Positions 29,116 through 39,231 are shown, counted from the stretch's first letter. The stretch: DNA of 64,000 nt from Anaerolineae bacterium (GCA_027494055.1 JAOSJO010000022.1:186001-250000); one strand, 5' to 3'. Notes: generated by a model from the letters alone, not told the origin. Numbers and translations are program-made.

Positions 29116-30628
29116 CTAGCCGTTCCCAGCGGCCTTCACGAAGGCCAGCGCCTCCTCGCGCGTGGCGACCTCGCCAGACGCCTGCGCCTCGCGGAGCGCT
29201 TCGAGCAGCTCGCCGATCCGCGGCCCCGCCGGGAGGCCCAGCGCCGCCTTGATGTCGCGCCCTGTCAGCAACAGCGGCGGCTCCACCATCTCGCGCCGCT
29301 GCCGGAAGTATGCGCCCACCAGTTGCGCCACCACCGCGACGTAGTGCGTCCAGTCCTCAAGGTCGAGGCTCACCCCCACCGTGCCCAGGTAGTCGGCCAG
29401 CGCCAGCAGGCACACGTCCACACCCGCGCCGTCTTTGGCGTCGCGGAAGAACCGGTAGATCGCCCTGCCGGTGACGACCGGCTCGTTGGCGAGCAGCATG
29501 GGGCGCATGTGGTGCTGCACCACCCGCGCCACGCGGCGGACCTCGTTCCGGCTGAGGCGTAGCGCCTGGCAACGCGCCTCGGCCATCGTTGCGCCGACGC
29601 GGTCGTGGTTGATGAAACGCACCCGCCCGTTCGCCACCCGCGACATCGTCGCCGGCTTGCCCACGTCGTGCAGCAGCGCGCTGAGCAGGATGAGGCCGCG
29701 CGCCGTGCGGCCATCGGGCCAGGGCTGCGCCAGGTGCGCCTGCAGGTCGGCGCGGTACGGGTCGAGCTGCATGACGATCAGGCCCAGGCCGGCCTGCGCC
29801 GCCGTGTTGTCGGTCCGCTCCGGGCCGATGACGCGCAGCACCGCGTCCATCCGGTCCAGCACGCGCAGCGTGTGCTCCCAGAGTGTCTCGGCGTGCGGCG
29901 GGCTTTGCGTCAGGCCGCGCATCGCGTCCACTTCAGGGAGCACGATGTCCACCAGCCCCAGCGCGTCGAGCACGCGCAGCGCGCCGGCGGGCTGCGGCCC
30001 CTGGAGGATCGCCATGAACTCGTCGCGCACCCGCTCGGCGGCGACATCGACCAGCCGCGCCCCGTCGCGCCGGATGGCGGCCTGCGTCTCCGCCCCGATG
30101 TGCAGCTTGAGCGCGGCGCTCAGCCTGACCGCGCGGAGCGCGCGGGTCGGGTCAGCGGCGATGGCGTTGGGCGCGCACAGCCGCAGCCGCCGCGCGCGCA
30201 GGTCGGCCACGCCTTCGAGCGGGTCAATCACGGGCGCGGGGTCCCCGGTCAGCGCCGCCGCGAGCGCGTTGACCGTGAAGTCGCGCGCGCGCAGGTCATC
30301 CGCCAGCGTCGCGCCCCGGAAGCGCGCAATATCGACGAACAGCCGGCCTTCCGGGCGGTCGAGCACCACGCGCCCGACGCCGCGCTCGGCGTCGAGCGGG
30401 TAGAAGGCCGCGCCGAGGTCGTCCGCCAGCCGCCGCGCGATGCTCAGGCCGTCGCCGGGCGTGGCGAGGTCGATGTCCTTCAGCGGGCGGCCCAACAGGG
30501 CGTCGCGCACCGTCCCGCCGACCAGGTAGACGGGCGCGCCGGCGTCGGCGAGGGAGGGCGCGCAGGCGTTCGACTTCGGGCGGCCACTGCACCGGGGGCC
30601 AGCCAGGGGTCGCGTTTGGCTCAGGCAA
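29116..30628 (-). CDS. cca: CCA-adding enzyme / poly(A) polymerase family nucleotidyltransferase with HD domain (one frameshift)
   Basis: About 503 residues. The nucleotidyltransferase head is VYLVGGTVRDALLGRPLKDI, with the metal aspartates in DIDLA, then ARDFTVNALA and the RNA-binding motif RALRAVRLSAAL. An HD domain follows (LLSALLHDVGKPATM...INHDRVGA). It adds or repairs tRNA 3'-CCA; a poly(A) polymerase role cannot be excluded from motifs alone. The N-terminus (MPEPNATPGWPPVQWPPEVERL) is in another frame, joined near 30565-30575. The start overlaps the end of hpt by 8 bases. Confidence 0.87.
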
Positions 30629-31196
30629 GCTCGCGCCTCCGCTGCCGCCAGGCCTCCTCGTCCGCGACGCCGACGAACGGCATGTTGCGGAACAGCTCGT
30701 CCAGGTCCAGCCCGTAGCCGAAAACGAACTTGTTGGGGATGTCGAAGCCGACGTAGCTCAGGGGGATATCGACCTCGCGGCGCTCCGACTTGTTGAGCAG
30801 CGTGCAGACGCGGACGCTGGCGGGGTTGCGCGCGCGCAGCAGCTTGATGATGTAGTCGAGCGTGTGCCCGCTGTCGATGATGTCCTCGACGATGAGCAGG
30901 TTCTTGCCGGCGGGGTCGGTGCTCAGGTCCATGACGATGCGCACGTGCCCGGTCGACTCGCGCGCCTGCACGCCATAGCTGGAGACGGCCATGAAGTCCA
31001 CCGCGTGCGGGATGGTGATGTGCCGCATCAGGTCGGTGAGGAACATCACGCCGCCTTTGAGCACGCAGATCAGCCACAGGTCGCGCAGGCCGGCCAGGTC
31101 GCGCGAGATTTCTGCGCCCAGCTCGGCGATGCGCTTCTGCAGCGTCTCGGAGTCGATCAGCACTTCGGCAAGGTAGGGTTCATAACTTTCGGGCAT
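30621..31196 (-). CDS. hpt: Hypoxanthine phosphoribosyltransferase
   Basis: 191 residues: hypoxanthine or guanine + PRPP giving IMP or GMP. The PRPP loop is LLIVEDIIDSGHTL, the flexible loop is near AVSSYGVQARESTG, and VLKGGVMFLTDLMR and VGFDIPNKFVFGYGLD match Hpt. ATG 31196 (MPESYEPYLAEVL). It is upstream of and overlapping the CCA-adding gene. Confidence 0.93.
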   Translation of the reverse strand: MPESYEPYLAEVLIDSETLQKRIAELGAEISRDLAGLRDLWLICVLKGGVMFLTDLMRHITIPHAVDFMAVSSYGVQARESTGHVRIVMDLSTDPAGKNLLIVEDIIDSGHTLDYIIKLLRARNPASVRVCTLLNKSERREVDIPLSYVGFDIPNKFVFGYGLDLDELFRNMPFVGVADEEAWRQRRRELA

Positions 31197-31330
31197 GGTG
31201 CGCCTTCCGTCCTGTTCGTGCCTCTTGAGCACCCGGCAAGCGATACGCGCTGATTTTATAACGCCCTGCCCCTGGAGACAACGGCGCGCCAGGCCCCGGT
31301 GCAGCCAAAAGTGGAAGAGGAAACGTCGGT

Positions 31331-31363
31331 AGCTTCCCGAAAGCTTAGAGCTTTCGGGAAGCT
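31331..31363. repeat. Palindrome AGCTTCCCGAAAGCT, copy 2 (inverted)
   Basis: Same arms as 25086-25118. With flanks (TTTGCAGCTTCC... and ...GGAAGCTACC) the two copies align in opposite orientation. Confidence 0.6.
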
Positions 31364-31413
31364 GCAAAACTGGTCGCTATTCTGAGAGGAGGCGACGCGC
31401 CCGCACCGAACAT

Positions 31414-31442
31414 TTGATCTACACTCTACCGCGCGCTACAAT
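31414..31442 (+). promoter_or_regulatory. Promoter of the DinB-like gene
   Basis: TTGATC 31414-31419, a 17-base spacer, TACAAT 31437-31442. Shares ACATTTGATCTACA with the promoter at 22852-22883. Confidence 0.6.
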
Positions 31443-31481
31443 GGCGTGTGCGAAACCTGGGAGATCGAAAGGAGCTTTGCC

Positions 31482-31956
31482 ATGGGCAAAATCGGTGACG
31501 CGCTGGCGAACCAGTACGCGCGCACGTGGCGCGAACTGCGCGAGGCGGTCGAGCACTGCACCGATGCGGCGTGGAAAGGCGGCGACCACCCTGTTTTCAT
31601 CCCGGTCAGGCTGGCCTGCCACCTCGTCGAGACGGTGGACTACTACACGCAGGACAGGCCGGAGGGGTTCCAGTGGGGCGCGGCGTGGGGCGGCGCGGAC
31701 TGCGAGAAGGACGACCTGGGGCTGCTCCCGGCCCGGGCGGCGCTCCTGGCCTACGCGGACACGGTGCGCGCGCGCGTCGATGCCTGGCTGCGGGGGCGCC
31801 CCTGATGACGAGCTGCTCGGCGAGAACACCTTCAGGTGGACCGGCGACACCCCGATGGAGCGCATGATCTACACGATCCGGCATAGCCAGCACCACATCG
31901 CCGAGATCAACGAGGAGCTGACGCGCCAGGGCCTGCCGCCCGGCGACTGGCACTGA
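31482..31956 (+). CDS. DinB-family protein (one frameshift)
   Basis: About 157 residues with the DinB four-helix fold. The metal-binding histidines are probably in LACHLVETVDYY and in RHSQHHIAEINEEL. The G5 run at 31792-31796 has one base too many; four Gs give WLRGAPDDELLGENTFRW. ATG 31482 follows AAAGGAG. Relatives include bacillithiol-type transferases and uncharacterised stress proteins, so the reaction is unknown. Confidence 0.75.
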
Positions 31957-31995
31957 CCGCAGGCGGGCGCGTGGCTGCCCTCCGCCGCGCGCCCG

Positions 31996-32022
31996 TTGAC
32001 AAATCGCACGCCTCCATATATC
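31996..32022 (+). promoter_or_regulatory. Promoter of the Gfo/Idh/MocA pair
   Basis: Perfect TTGACA 31996-32001; TATATC 32017-32022 after 15 bases, or TATCGT at 32019 after 17. Confidence 0.5.
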
Positions 32023-32086
32023 GTTCTGCATACACCCTGGTGTCGCTGATTGGTTTCTACCCCCATTGTACGAGGAGGAGGGTCCT

Positions 32087-33094
32087 ATGCGTGTAGGCAT
32101 AATCGGCTCCGGGACGATGGGCCGCGCCCACGCCGCCGGCTGGGCGCAGACCGACGCGGAGGTGGTCGGTATCGCCACCGTTGACTGCGGGACCGGCGAG
32201 GCGCTGTCCGCCGAATACAGTTGGCCGTGCTATGACAGCTTCGAGGCGATCCTGCCGGAGGTCGATGTCGTCGATCTATGCACGCCCACGCACCTGCATT
32301 ACGCGATGGTGATGGCGGCGGCGCGCGCCGGGAAGCACATCATGTGCGAGAAGCCCATCGCGCTGACCGTCGCGGAGGGCAAGGAGATGATCGCAACGTG
32401 CCGCGCGGCGGGGGTGCGGCTGTTCATCGCGATGGTGGTGCGCTTCTTCCCGGAGTTCCAGGCGGCGCACCGGAGCATCGCGGCGGGGCAGGTGGGCGCG
32501 CCCGGCGTGATCCGGCTCACCCGCGCCAGCTACCGCCCGCAGCGCGCGCTCGACGACTGGTTCATGGACCCGGTGAAGTCTGGCGGCATGATGATCGACC
32601 TGATGATCCACGACTTCGACCAGGCGCGCTGGCTGGCCGGCAGCGACGTGGAGCGCGTCTACGCCCGCAGCGTGACCACGGAGCACCCCGACATCCCCGA
32701 AGACCACGCGCTGGTGATCCTCCGGTTCCGCAACGGCGCGATGGCCCACGTCGAGGGAAGCTGGGCGTACCCCAAGCCGATGTTCAACTACAAGATCGAG
32801 GTGGCGGGCGACAACGGCCTGATCGAGTTCGACAACACGATCTCGATCCCGATCCTGTTCCACAAGCACCAGACGGCGGCGGAGGGCGTTTCGGACGTGG
32901 CGCTCGCCAGCAGCCCGCTGACGGTGGACCCGTGGGCGGTCGAGGTGATGCACTTCTGGGACGCGCTCACGCACGACAAGCCCTTCGCCGTGACCCCGGA
33001 GGACGCGCTCGCGGCGCTGCAGATCGCGCTGGCGGCGCGCGAGTCTGCCCGGACGGGCCAGCCCGTGGCCCTGGAACCGCTGGAGGTGGCATGA
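32087..33094 (+). CDS. Gfo/Idh/MocA-family oxidoreductase 1
   Basis: 335 residues. The NAD(P) site is RVGIIGSGTMGRAHAAGW, the family signature CEKPIALTVAEGKEM, and the catalytic-loop region GGMMIDLMIHDFDQARWLAG. It probably oxidises a sugar or cyclitol. ATG 32087 has GAGGAGGAG upstream. Its TGA overlaps the ATG of the next oxidoreductase (ATGA), so the two act as an operon. Confidence 0.88.
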   Translation: MRVGIIGSGTMGRAHAAGWAQTDAEVVGIATVDCGTGEALSAEYSWPCYDSFEAILPEVDVVDLCTPTHLHYAMVMAAARAGKHIMCEKPIALTVAEGKEMIATCRAAGVRLFIAMVVRFFPEFQAAHRSIAAGQVGAPGVIRLTRASYRPQRALDDWFMDPVKSGGMMIDLMIHDFDQARWLAGSDVERVYARSVTTEHPDIPEDHALVILRFRNGAMAHVEGSWAYPKPMFNYKIEVAGDNGLIEFDNTISIPILFHKHQTAAEGVSDVALASSPLTVDPWAVEVMHFWDALTHDKPFAVTPEDALAALQIALAARESARTGQPVALEPLEVA

Positions 33095-34092
33095 TGCGCA
33101 TGGGGATCATGAGCGCGGCGCACGTACACACCGCGTCTTACGCGGCGAGCCTCAAGGCGGCGCCGGGCGTGACGTTGCTCGGCCTCGCAGACGACGACGC
33201 GGCGCGGGGCCGCGCGTTCGCGGCGGCGCACGGAACCCGGTTCTACGACAGCTACGCGGCGCTGCTGGCGGATAAGCCCCACGGCGTGGTGATCTGCTCC
33301 GAGAACACACGCCACCGCGAGATGGCGGAGATGGCGGCGCAGGCCGGCGCGCACGTCATCTGCGAGAAGCCGCTTGCCACGACGCTGGCCGACGGGCGGG
33401 CGATGATCCAGGCGTGCCGCGACGCCGGCGTGAACCTGATGACGGCGTTCCCGATGCGCTTTCACCCGGCTGCGGTCGCGGTAAAGGCGTCGCTGGACCG
33501 GGGCGAGATGGGCGCGATCCGCTGCTGCAACTGCACCAACCAGGGCCGCAATCCAGACAACCTCCGCCCCTGGTTCACGCAGAAGGCGCTCTCCGGCGGC
33601 GGCGCGGCCATTGACCACATCGTGCACGTGGCCGACCTGCTGCGCTGGTACATGGGCGCGGAGGTCGTGGAGGTCTACGCGGAGATCGACAACCTCTTCT
33701 ACAAGGGCGAGATCGACGTGGACAGCGCCGGGCTGGTCATGATGACGTTCGACAACGGCGTGTTCGCCTCGCTGGACTGTAGCTGGAGCCGCCCCCGCTT
33801 CTACCCGATCTGGGGCAACGTCAAGATCGACCTGATCTGCGCGCGCGGCCTGCTGCGGACGGAATACTTCATCCAGAACCTGAAGGTCTACCGGGGCGAC
33901 ACGAAGCAGCTCGAACTCCAGAGCTGGGCGTCGAACGCGGACCAGGTCATGGTGGACGAGTTCGTCGCCAGCATCCGCGAGGGCCGCGCGCCGGCGGTGA
34001 CGGGCGAGGACGGCCTGGAGGCGGCGGAGGTGACGCTGGCCGCGTACCGCTCGGCGGAGACCCACCAGCCGGTGAGGTTGCCGCTCGCGTAG
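33091..34092 (+). CDS. Gfo/Idh/MocA-family oxidoreductase 2
   Basis: 333 residues. The N-terminal nucleotide loop MGIMSAAHVHTASYA is atypical, with the glycine-rich motif replaced by SAAH. CEKPLATTLADGRAM, AFPMRFHPAAVAVK and GGGAAIDHIVHVADLLRWYMG (with the His of the HxxD/N motif) are typical. It is translationally coupled to the first oxidoreductase, suggesting sequential or partner dehydrogenase steps on one sugar. Substrate unknown. Confidence 0.87.
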   Translation: MMRMGIMSAAHVHTASYAASLKAAPGVTLLGLADDDAARGRAFAAAHGTRFYDSYAALLADKPHGVVICSENTRHREMAEMAAQAGAHVICEKPLATTLADGRAMIQACRDAGVNLMTAFPMRFHPAAVAVKASLDRGEMGAIRCCNCTNQGRNPDNLRPWFTQKALSGGGAAIDHIVHVADLLRWYMGAEVVEVYAEIDNLFYKGEIDVDSAGLVMMTFDNGVFASLDCSWSRPRFYPIWGNVKIDLICARGLLRTEYFIQNLKVYRGDTKQLELQSWASNADQVMVDEFVASIREGRAPAVTGEDGLEAAEVTLAAYRSAETHQPVRLPLA

Positions 34093-34242
34093 CGGCGGGG
34101 GGAGGCGCGATGCAGGGGCATTGGCCGCAATGCCCCTGCGCAGTATTTCAGGCAGCCGGGGGCGCGCCCGCGCTGGGCCGGGGGCACGGTTCACATTAGC
34201 TTTATTTGTACCTGAACGGTTGACGAGGAGAGCAGTTTAGAT

Positions 34243-37090
34243 ATGCCGCCAAGCCAACGCCAAGAGGTTTTCAACGTCATCCTGGCTCAGTTACTAGAGG
34301 AGCGCGGAGCCGTTGCTGCGCCCGAAAGCATCATGTACACAGGCGAACAACGCGCACGACAGATGCCAGATGTGATTGTGAATTACCAGGGCCTACGCAC
34401 GGCAATCGAAGGTGAAGTGGAAGCGCCTAACGCGAGAGAGAAAGCAATTGCGTCGGCGACACGTCGCGTTGAAACAGGCGTTGCTCACATTGGTGTAGGA
34501 GTAGTATATCCAGCGAGTTTACGTGTTGTAGAGTTCTCCAACCTGAAACGAGAACTTGCGCGTACCAACCTTGAAGTCGCAGTGGTTACAGAAGCCGGCA
34601 CCACCGATTTTGTAACGGGTGACATAGAGTACCTTGAACGTGCACTTCGCAGCACGTTTGAGCAACTTATCCAAGAGGATGTAGTTGCGGAGTCGGTTGC
34701 GCTCCTCGATGCCGCAGTAGACCGATTCGCCGAAGCAGTCATATCATACCGAGGCATCTGGGGACGAATCACCCAGGCGCTCAGTGGCTCAATATCTGAC
34801 ACGGAACTGGACAATCCGACCAGCGTGCAGCAAGCAGCGAACTGTCGCATAGGCGGCTTGGTGCTTACGAACGCCATGATCTTTCACGACGTTCTTTCAA
34901 ACCACTATCCCGGCATCATGTCGCTGACCGAAATCCTTGCTAAAAGCGCCTTGATGTGTTCGCTGATGCGTGGCAGTACGTCCTCGACGAACTTAACTAT
35001 TACTCTATCTTTCATCTCGCGCGTCAGATCCTACTAAGTCTTTCGCTCTCAGCCTGGGGGGTATCGGAAGCACTTACTCATATGGTGGAGACAGCAAGGA
35101 AGATCAGCGAACGACGTGCAGCACTACGACACGACCTGATGGGTCGTATCTATCATCGTTTGTTGGCGGAGGCAAAGTACTTGGGGACATACTATACCAG
35201 TATTCCTGCTGCCGTCGTGCTGCTGAAGCTTGCCCTTCGCCCATCAGGTTGGCCTCGTCCGCTGGGAAGACGTCGGACAGATCGCACAACTCAGAATAGC
35301 GGACCTTGCCTGTGGAACAGGCACTCTCCTCATGGCTGCTGCCGATACTGTGATTGATAATTACATTGCGGCATCAGCCAGCAGAGGCCAAGTCGTCGAG
35401 CTAGCCTCTGTCCATCAACAGATTGCTGAGTCCATTCTGTACGGCTATGACGTACTCCCGTCAGCGATTCACTTGACAGCGTCAACACTAGCCATGCGAA
35501 GCCCGGACGTGCCTGTAAGAAAGATGAATCTGTTTTCACTACCACTCGGAGGACCAGAACGGAAGTTGGGTAGCATTGAGTTTTTGCGAGGTCAGGCAAC
35601 TCAGATGCCCCTTGACCTGTTCGGTGCGTTACCAAAGCCACAACAGGTAACCGGCCAGGCAATGGAAGAACTGACCAGTGCGCCGCTACCCAATCTTGAC
35701 CTATGCGTCATGAACCCGCCATTCGTTCGCAGTGTGATCGGTAATCTGCTATTCGGTTCTCTGCCCGAAGCAGAACGAAAGCCGATGCAGAAAGATCTAA
35801 AGAAACTCGTAAAACAGCCTGAAATCAGGGCCAACATCACGGCGGGACTTGGTTCCGTGTTTGTTGCGATTGGCGATAAGTACCTGAAACCAGGGGGTCG
35901 AATAGCCCTTGTGCTGCCGAAAGCTGTGCTCTCTGGTGTTTCTTGGCGAGAGACGCGCGAACTGATTAACGAGAAGTACGCAGTAGAGTTTATTATCGCC
36001 AGTCAAGACCCGGAACGCTGGAATTTCTCGGAAAGCACTGATTTGAGCGAAGTCATGCTAATTGCTAAAAAGCGCGCGACTGATACACCCGCACAAGCAA
36101 GAGTCACAATAGTGAATCTCTGGAGAAATCCCCAGAACACCCTAGAAGCCCTGGCTATTGCCAATATGTTGAATCAGAGTGACCCGCCAGATATTGTAAC
36201 CGGTCAAGGAGCGTTAGAGATCAAAGTAGGTGAAGCGAAATTCGGAGAAGCCACAAGCAGTTCGTGGAATGAGTTACGAGATGACTGGATGCTTCCTGCA
36301 ACCTTTGCCCAAAGCGATCTGGTGCGTGTTGGGTATCATCTGGCGCGCGGGGACATCTGGTTGCCCGGACACGGCATACAAGCGAACGTACCTTTATGTT
36401 CTATGATCCACTTTGCATCGGCTGGCCCCGACGGAAGGGACATTCACGATGGCTTCGAGGTTACAGATAGCTTCACCGCATACCCGGCATTGTGGGGACA
36501 CAAGAGTGAGGAAGTGAGAACCCTTGAACACGAACCCAACAAGTACCTATCCCCACTGACTGAACCGAAAGAAGGCCGCCCTCTGCGGAAATTGACCGAT
36601 CTATGGCCTAAATCCAGTAGGTTGTTGATTGGTGCACGCATCTGGTTGAAGACTCAGAACGTCCTAGCCGTGAGATTGTCGCATCCTGTATTGTCAAACG
36701 TATGGTGGCCTTTAAAAATTGAGACAAGAGTATCACGATGAGGCTATCGAGAAGGCACTGACGTTGTGGTTTAATTCAACACTCAGCATTTTCATTCTGT
36801 TAATGAAGCGCCAGGAAACCCGAGGCGCATGGATACAGTTCAAGAAGCCGATCCTGGCCGCTCTTCCAGTGCTGGATCTGCGCACTTTGTCAACACGACA
36901 ACTGTCGATGTTGGCGGCATCTTTTGATCGCCTGTGTAACATGGAGTTAAGGCCATTTCCTGAAATGGCCCTTGACGAAGTGCGTGCAGAGATTGACGAA
37001 ACTATTGCTCAGGCGCTTGATCTGCCAGACTTTTCGAGCTTGCGAACCATGCTTTCGCGCGAACCAGTAGTGTGTCTGGAACGACTTTGA
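34243..37090 (+). CDS. N6-adenine DNA methylase of RM type, three frameshifts
   Basis: One gene of about 949 residues after three single-base corrections: TTG(G)ATG at 34951-34955, near 35235-35240, and the A5 run 36714-36718. Residues 1-110 carry PDVIVNYQGLRTAIEGEVE, compatible with a PD-(D/E)xK-like nuclease but without a clear lysine. Then comes a helical region (MVETARKISERRAALRHDLM, YLGTYYTSIPAAVVLLKL). The methylase core has motif I LRIADLACGTGTLL and motif IV LDLCVMNPPFVRS, then GDKYLKPGGRIALVLPKAVL. The last 300 residues could recognise DNA. Base composition is close to 50% GC and codon use differs sharply from the neighbours, which suggests transfer. No partner R or S gene is adjacent. 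Confidence 0.7.
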
Positions 37091-37215
37091 GTCCTGAGTA
37101 GAGTCCTGAGTATCACTACAAATGACACTCGATACTCTGGACGCCCGCCACGGAGCATCTAGAAAGTGAGCGAATCACCCCATCGCTCCCACTTGTGCGC
37201 CTCCCCTCTCCACGC

Positions 37216-39231
37216 TCAGCCGCCTTCAGCGGGGGCGTCGGCGCGTTCGTCCTGCGCGAAGTTTACGTACTCCTCGTGGAAGAGCTGCGCCCGGTCCACG
37301 CCGAGGATGTTGAGCATCTCCGACACCAGGCCCGCCTTCTCCTCGGCGTCGTTCTTGGACCAGGTGCGGCTCTTGATCTCCAGGAAGGTGCCGGGCAGCG
37401 GCGGCAGGATGAAGGTATCGACGTTGATGTAGAAGCGCCGGCCCTTGTAGTCGATGTGCCAGCGCCGGCGTTCCTTCTGTAGCTCGCGCTCGCAGTCCGG
37501 GCGGAAGTACTCGCGGTAGAAGCGCCGCGAGTGGGACGCCGGCGCGATGAAGCGCGAGCGCGAGAGCATGATAGCGTCGCTGAACTCGCGCTCCTTGCCC
37601 TCGTCGGTGAACGTCAGGCGGCTGCGCACGATGGGCACGTCGCCGGGCGGGTTGATGAAGTTGTCCTCGCGGTAGCGTACGCGGCCCTGGGTGCGGTCGC
37701 CAAACAGGAAGTACGTATCGTACTGGCGGTAATGCGAGTGCCGCACGACGACCGTGTCGGGGTGGTCGAGCAGGCGGCGCACCCGCTCCGGGCCGTCCAG
37801 CCGGCTCTTCACCTGGATCTCGAAGCTCTCCTCGCGCTCCAGCCCGCCAATCGCCACCAGCTTGCTGAGCAGGTCGCCCTCGCGCGCGATGAGGAACTGG
37901 TCGATCCTGCCGGCCACCTCGGCGGCGGCGGCGCGCAGCGCGGCCTCGTCCAGCGTGAGCAGGGCGCGGTCGCGCATCAGCCAGCGCCCGTTGCACATCA
38001 CGTCGGTCACGTCGCCGCTCTGCGCCGCGTAGACCAACTGCGCGTAGACCCCATCCGCGTCCATGGTGAAGCGCGGCCAGTTGTGCAGCGCGCTCAGGTC
38101 GATCACGGCCAGGTCCGCGCGCTTGCCGGGTTCGAGCGCGCCGGTCAGGTGGTCGATGAACATGGCCTGCGCGCCCATGCGCGTCGCCATGTTGAACACC
38201 TGCCGCGCCGGCAGCACGGTCGGGTCGGCGGTCGCGCCTTTGGCGAGGATGGCCGCCAGGTGCATCTCCTCGAACATGTCCAGGTTGTTGTTGCTCGCGG
38301 GGCCGTCGGTGCCGACGCCCACGGTCAGGCCGTGCGCCAGCATCTCGGCGATGGGCGCGATGCCGCTGGCGAGCTTGAGGTTGCTCGTCGGGCAGTGGAC
38401 CACCGTCGTGCCGTGGTTCTTGAAGGTGTGAATCTCGCCGTGGTCGAGGTGGACGCAGTGCGCGGCGAGCACTTTGGCGTCCAGCAGCCCCTGCTTCTTC
38501 ACCCAGGGCACGACCGGCATGTTGTTTGCGCGCCGGTTGTCCTCGACCTCCTGGCGGGTCTCGGCGATGTGGGTCAGCACCGGCACGTCGAACTCCAGCG
38601 CCAGCTCGGCGCAGGCGCGCAGCAGCTCCGGCGTGGCGGTGTAGGGCGCGTGTGGGGCCACAGCCGGGACGATGAGCGGGTGCCCCAGCCAGCGCTCGAT
38701 GTAGCCGCGCGTGTAGGCGAGGGCGTCTTCATAGCTGTCCGCGTCGGGCGACGGGAACTTGAGGATCGTCTCGCCGAGCACGCCGCGCATCCCGGCCTCG
38801 GCGGTGGCCCTGGCGACCTCTTCCTCGAAGTAGTACATGTCGGCAAAGGCGGTCACGCCGCCCCGGATCATCTCGGCGCACGCCAGTTGCGCGCCCAGCC
38901 GGCAGAACTCCGGGCTGACGAACTCGCGCTCGACCGGCATCATGTAGCCCATCAGCCACACATCCAGGCGGCGGTCGCTGGCAAGCCCGCGCAGCAGCGT
39001 CATCGGCGTGTGCGTGTGCGCGTTGACCAGCCCCGGCGTCACCACCCGCCCGCCGCACGCGACCGTCTCGGCGGCCCGGTACTTCGCGGTGAGGTCCTGC
39101 GCGGGGCCGACGTCCACAATCGAGTCGCCCCGGATGGCGACCGCGCCGTCCGGGAAGATGTCGAAGGCGTCGTTCATGGTGACGACCATCGCATCGACGA
39201 GCAGCGTGTCTATCTGTTGCACCCCCGCCAT
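37216..39231 (-). CDS. MTA/SAH-deaminase-like amidohydrolase fused to a CYTH domain
   Basis: 671 residues in one uninterrupted frame. Residues 1-455 are an amidohydrolase of the MtaD/AtzA type: metal ligands HTHT in LVNAHTHTPMTLLRG, APHAPYT, THIAETRQEVEDN, LAAHCVHLDHGEI and GVGTDGPASNNNLDM. These enzymes deaminate methylthioadenosine, SAH or related purines. Residues about 485-671 resemble a CYTH/triphosphatase tunnel domain: FEIQVKSRL, RQYDTYF, RVRYRED, RSRLTFTDEGKE and FLEIKSRTW. ATG 39231 has AAGGAG upstream. I do not know of a defined function for this pairing. Confidence 0.75.
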   Translation of the reverse strand: MAGVQQIDTLLVDAMVVTMNDAFDIFPDGAVAIRGDSIVDVGPAQDLTAKYRAAETVACGGRVVTPGLVNAHTHTPMTLLRGLASDRRLDVWLMGYMMPVEREFVSPEFCRLGAQLACAEMIRGGVTAFADMYYFEEEVARATAEAGMRGVLGETILKFPSPDADSYEDALAYTRGYIERWLGHPLIVPAVAPHAPYTATPELLRACAELALEFDVPVLTHIAETRQEVEDNRRANNMPVVPWVKKQGLLDAKVLAAHCVHLDHGEIHTFKNHGTTVVHCPTSNLKLASGIAPIAEMLAHGLTVGVGTDGPASNNNLDMFEEMHLAAILAKGATADPTVLPARQVFNMATRMGAQAMFIDHLTGALEPGKRADLAVIDLSALHNWPRFTMDADGVYAQLVYAAQSGDVTDVMCNGRWLMRDRALLTLDEAALRAAAAEVAGRIDQFLIAREGDLLSKLVAIGGLEREESFEIQVKSRLDGPERVRRLLDHPDTVVVRHSHYRQYDTYFLFGDRTQGRVRYREDNFINPPGDVPIVRSRLTFTDEGKEREFSDAIMLSRSRFIAPASHSRRFYREYFRPDCERELQKERRRWHIDYKGRRFYINVDTFILPPLPGTFLEIKSRTWSKNDAEEKAGLVSEMLNILGVDRAQLFHEEYVNFAQDERADAPAEGG

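Noticed and set aside
29116..31077. A 653-codon open frame on the minus strand across hpt and the CCA-adding enzyme
   Set aside because: Its first third is an out-of-frame reading of hpt; only the part after about 30570 is the real nucleotidyltransferase, joined by an indel.
34243..37090. BREX PglX or another multi-gene defence locus
   Set aside because: No pglZ, brxC, brxL, helicase or nuclease partner is next to the methylase; neighbours are metabolic genes.
37090..37130. Tandem GAGTCCTGAGTA direct repeat after the methylase as an attachment site
   Set aside because: Only two adjacent copies, no matching copy upstream of the gene and no integrase nearby.
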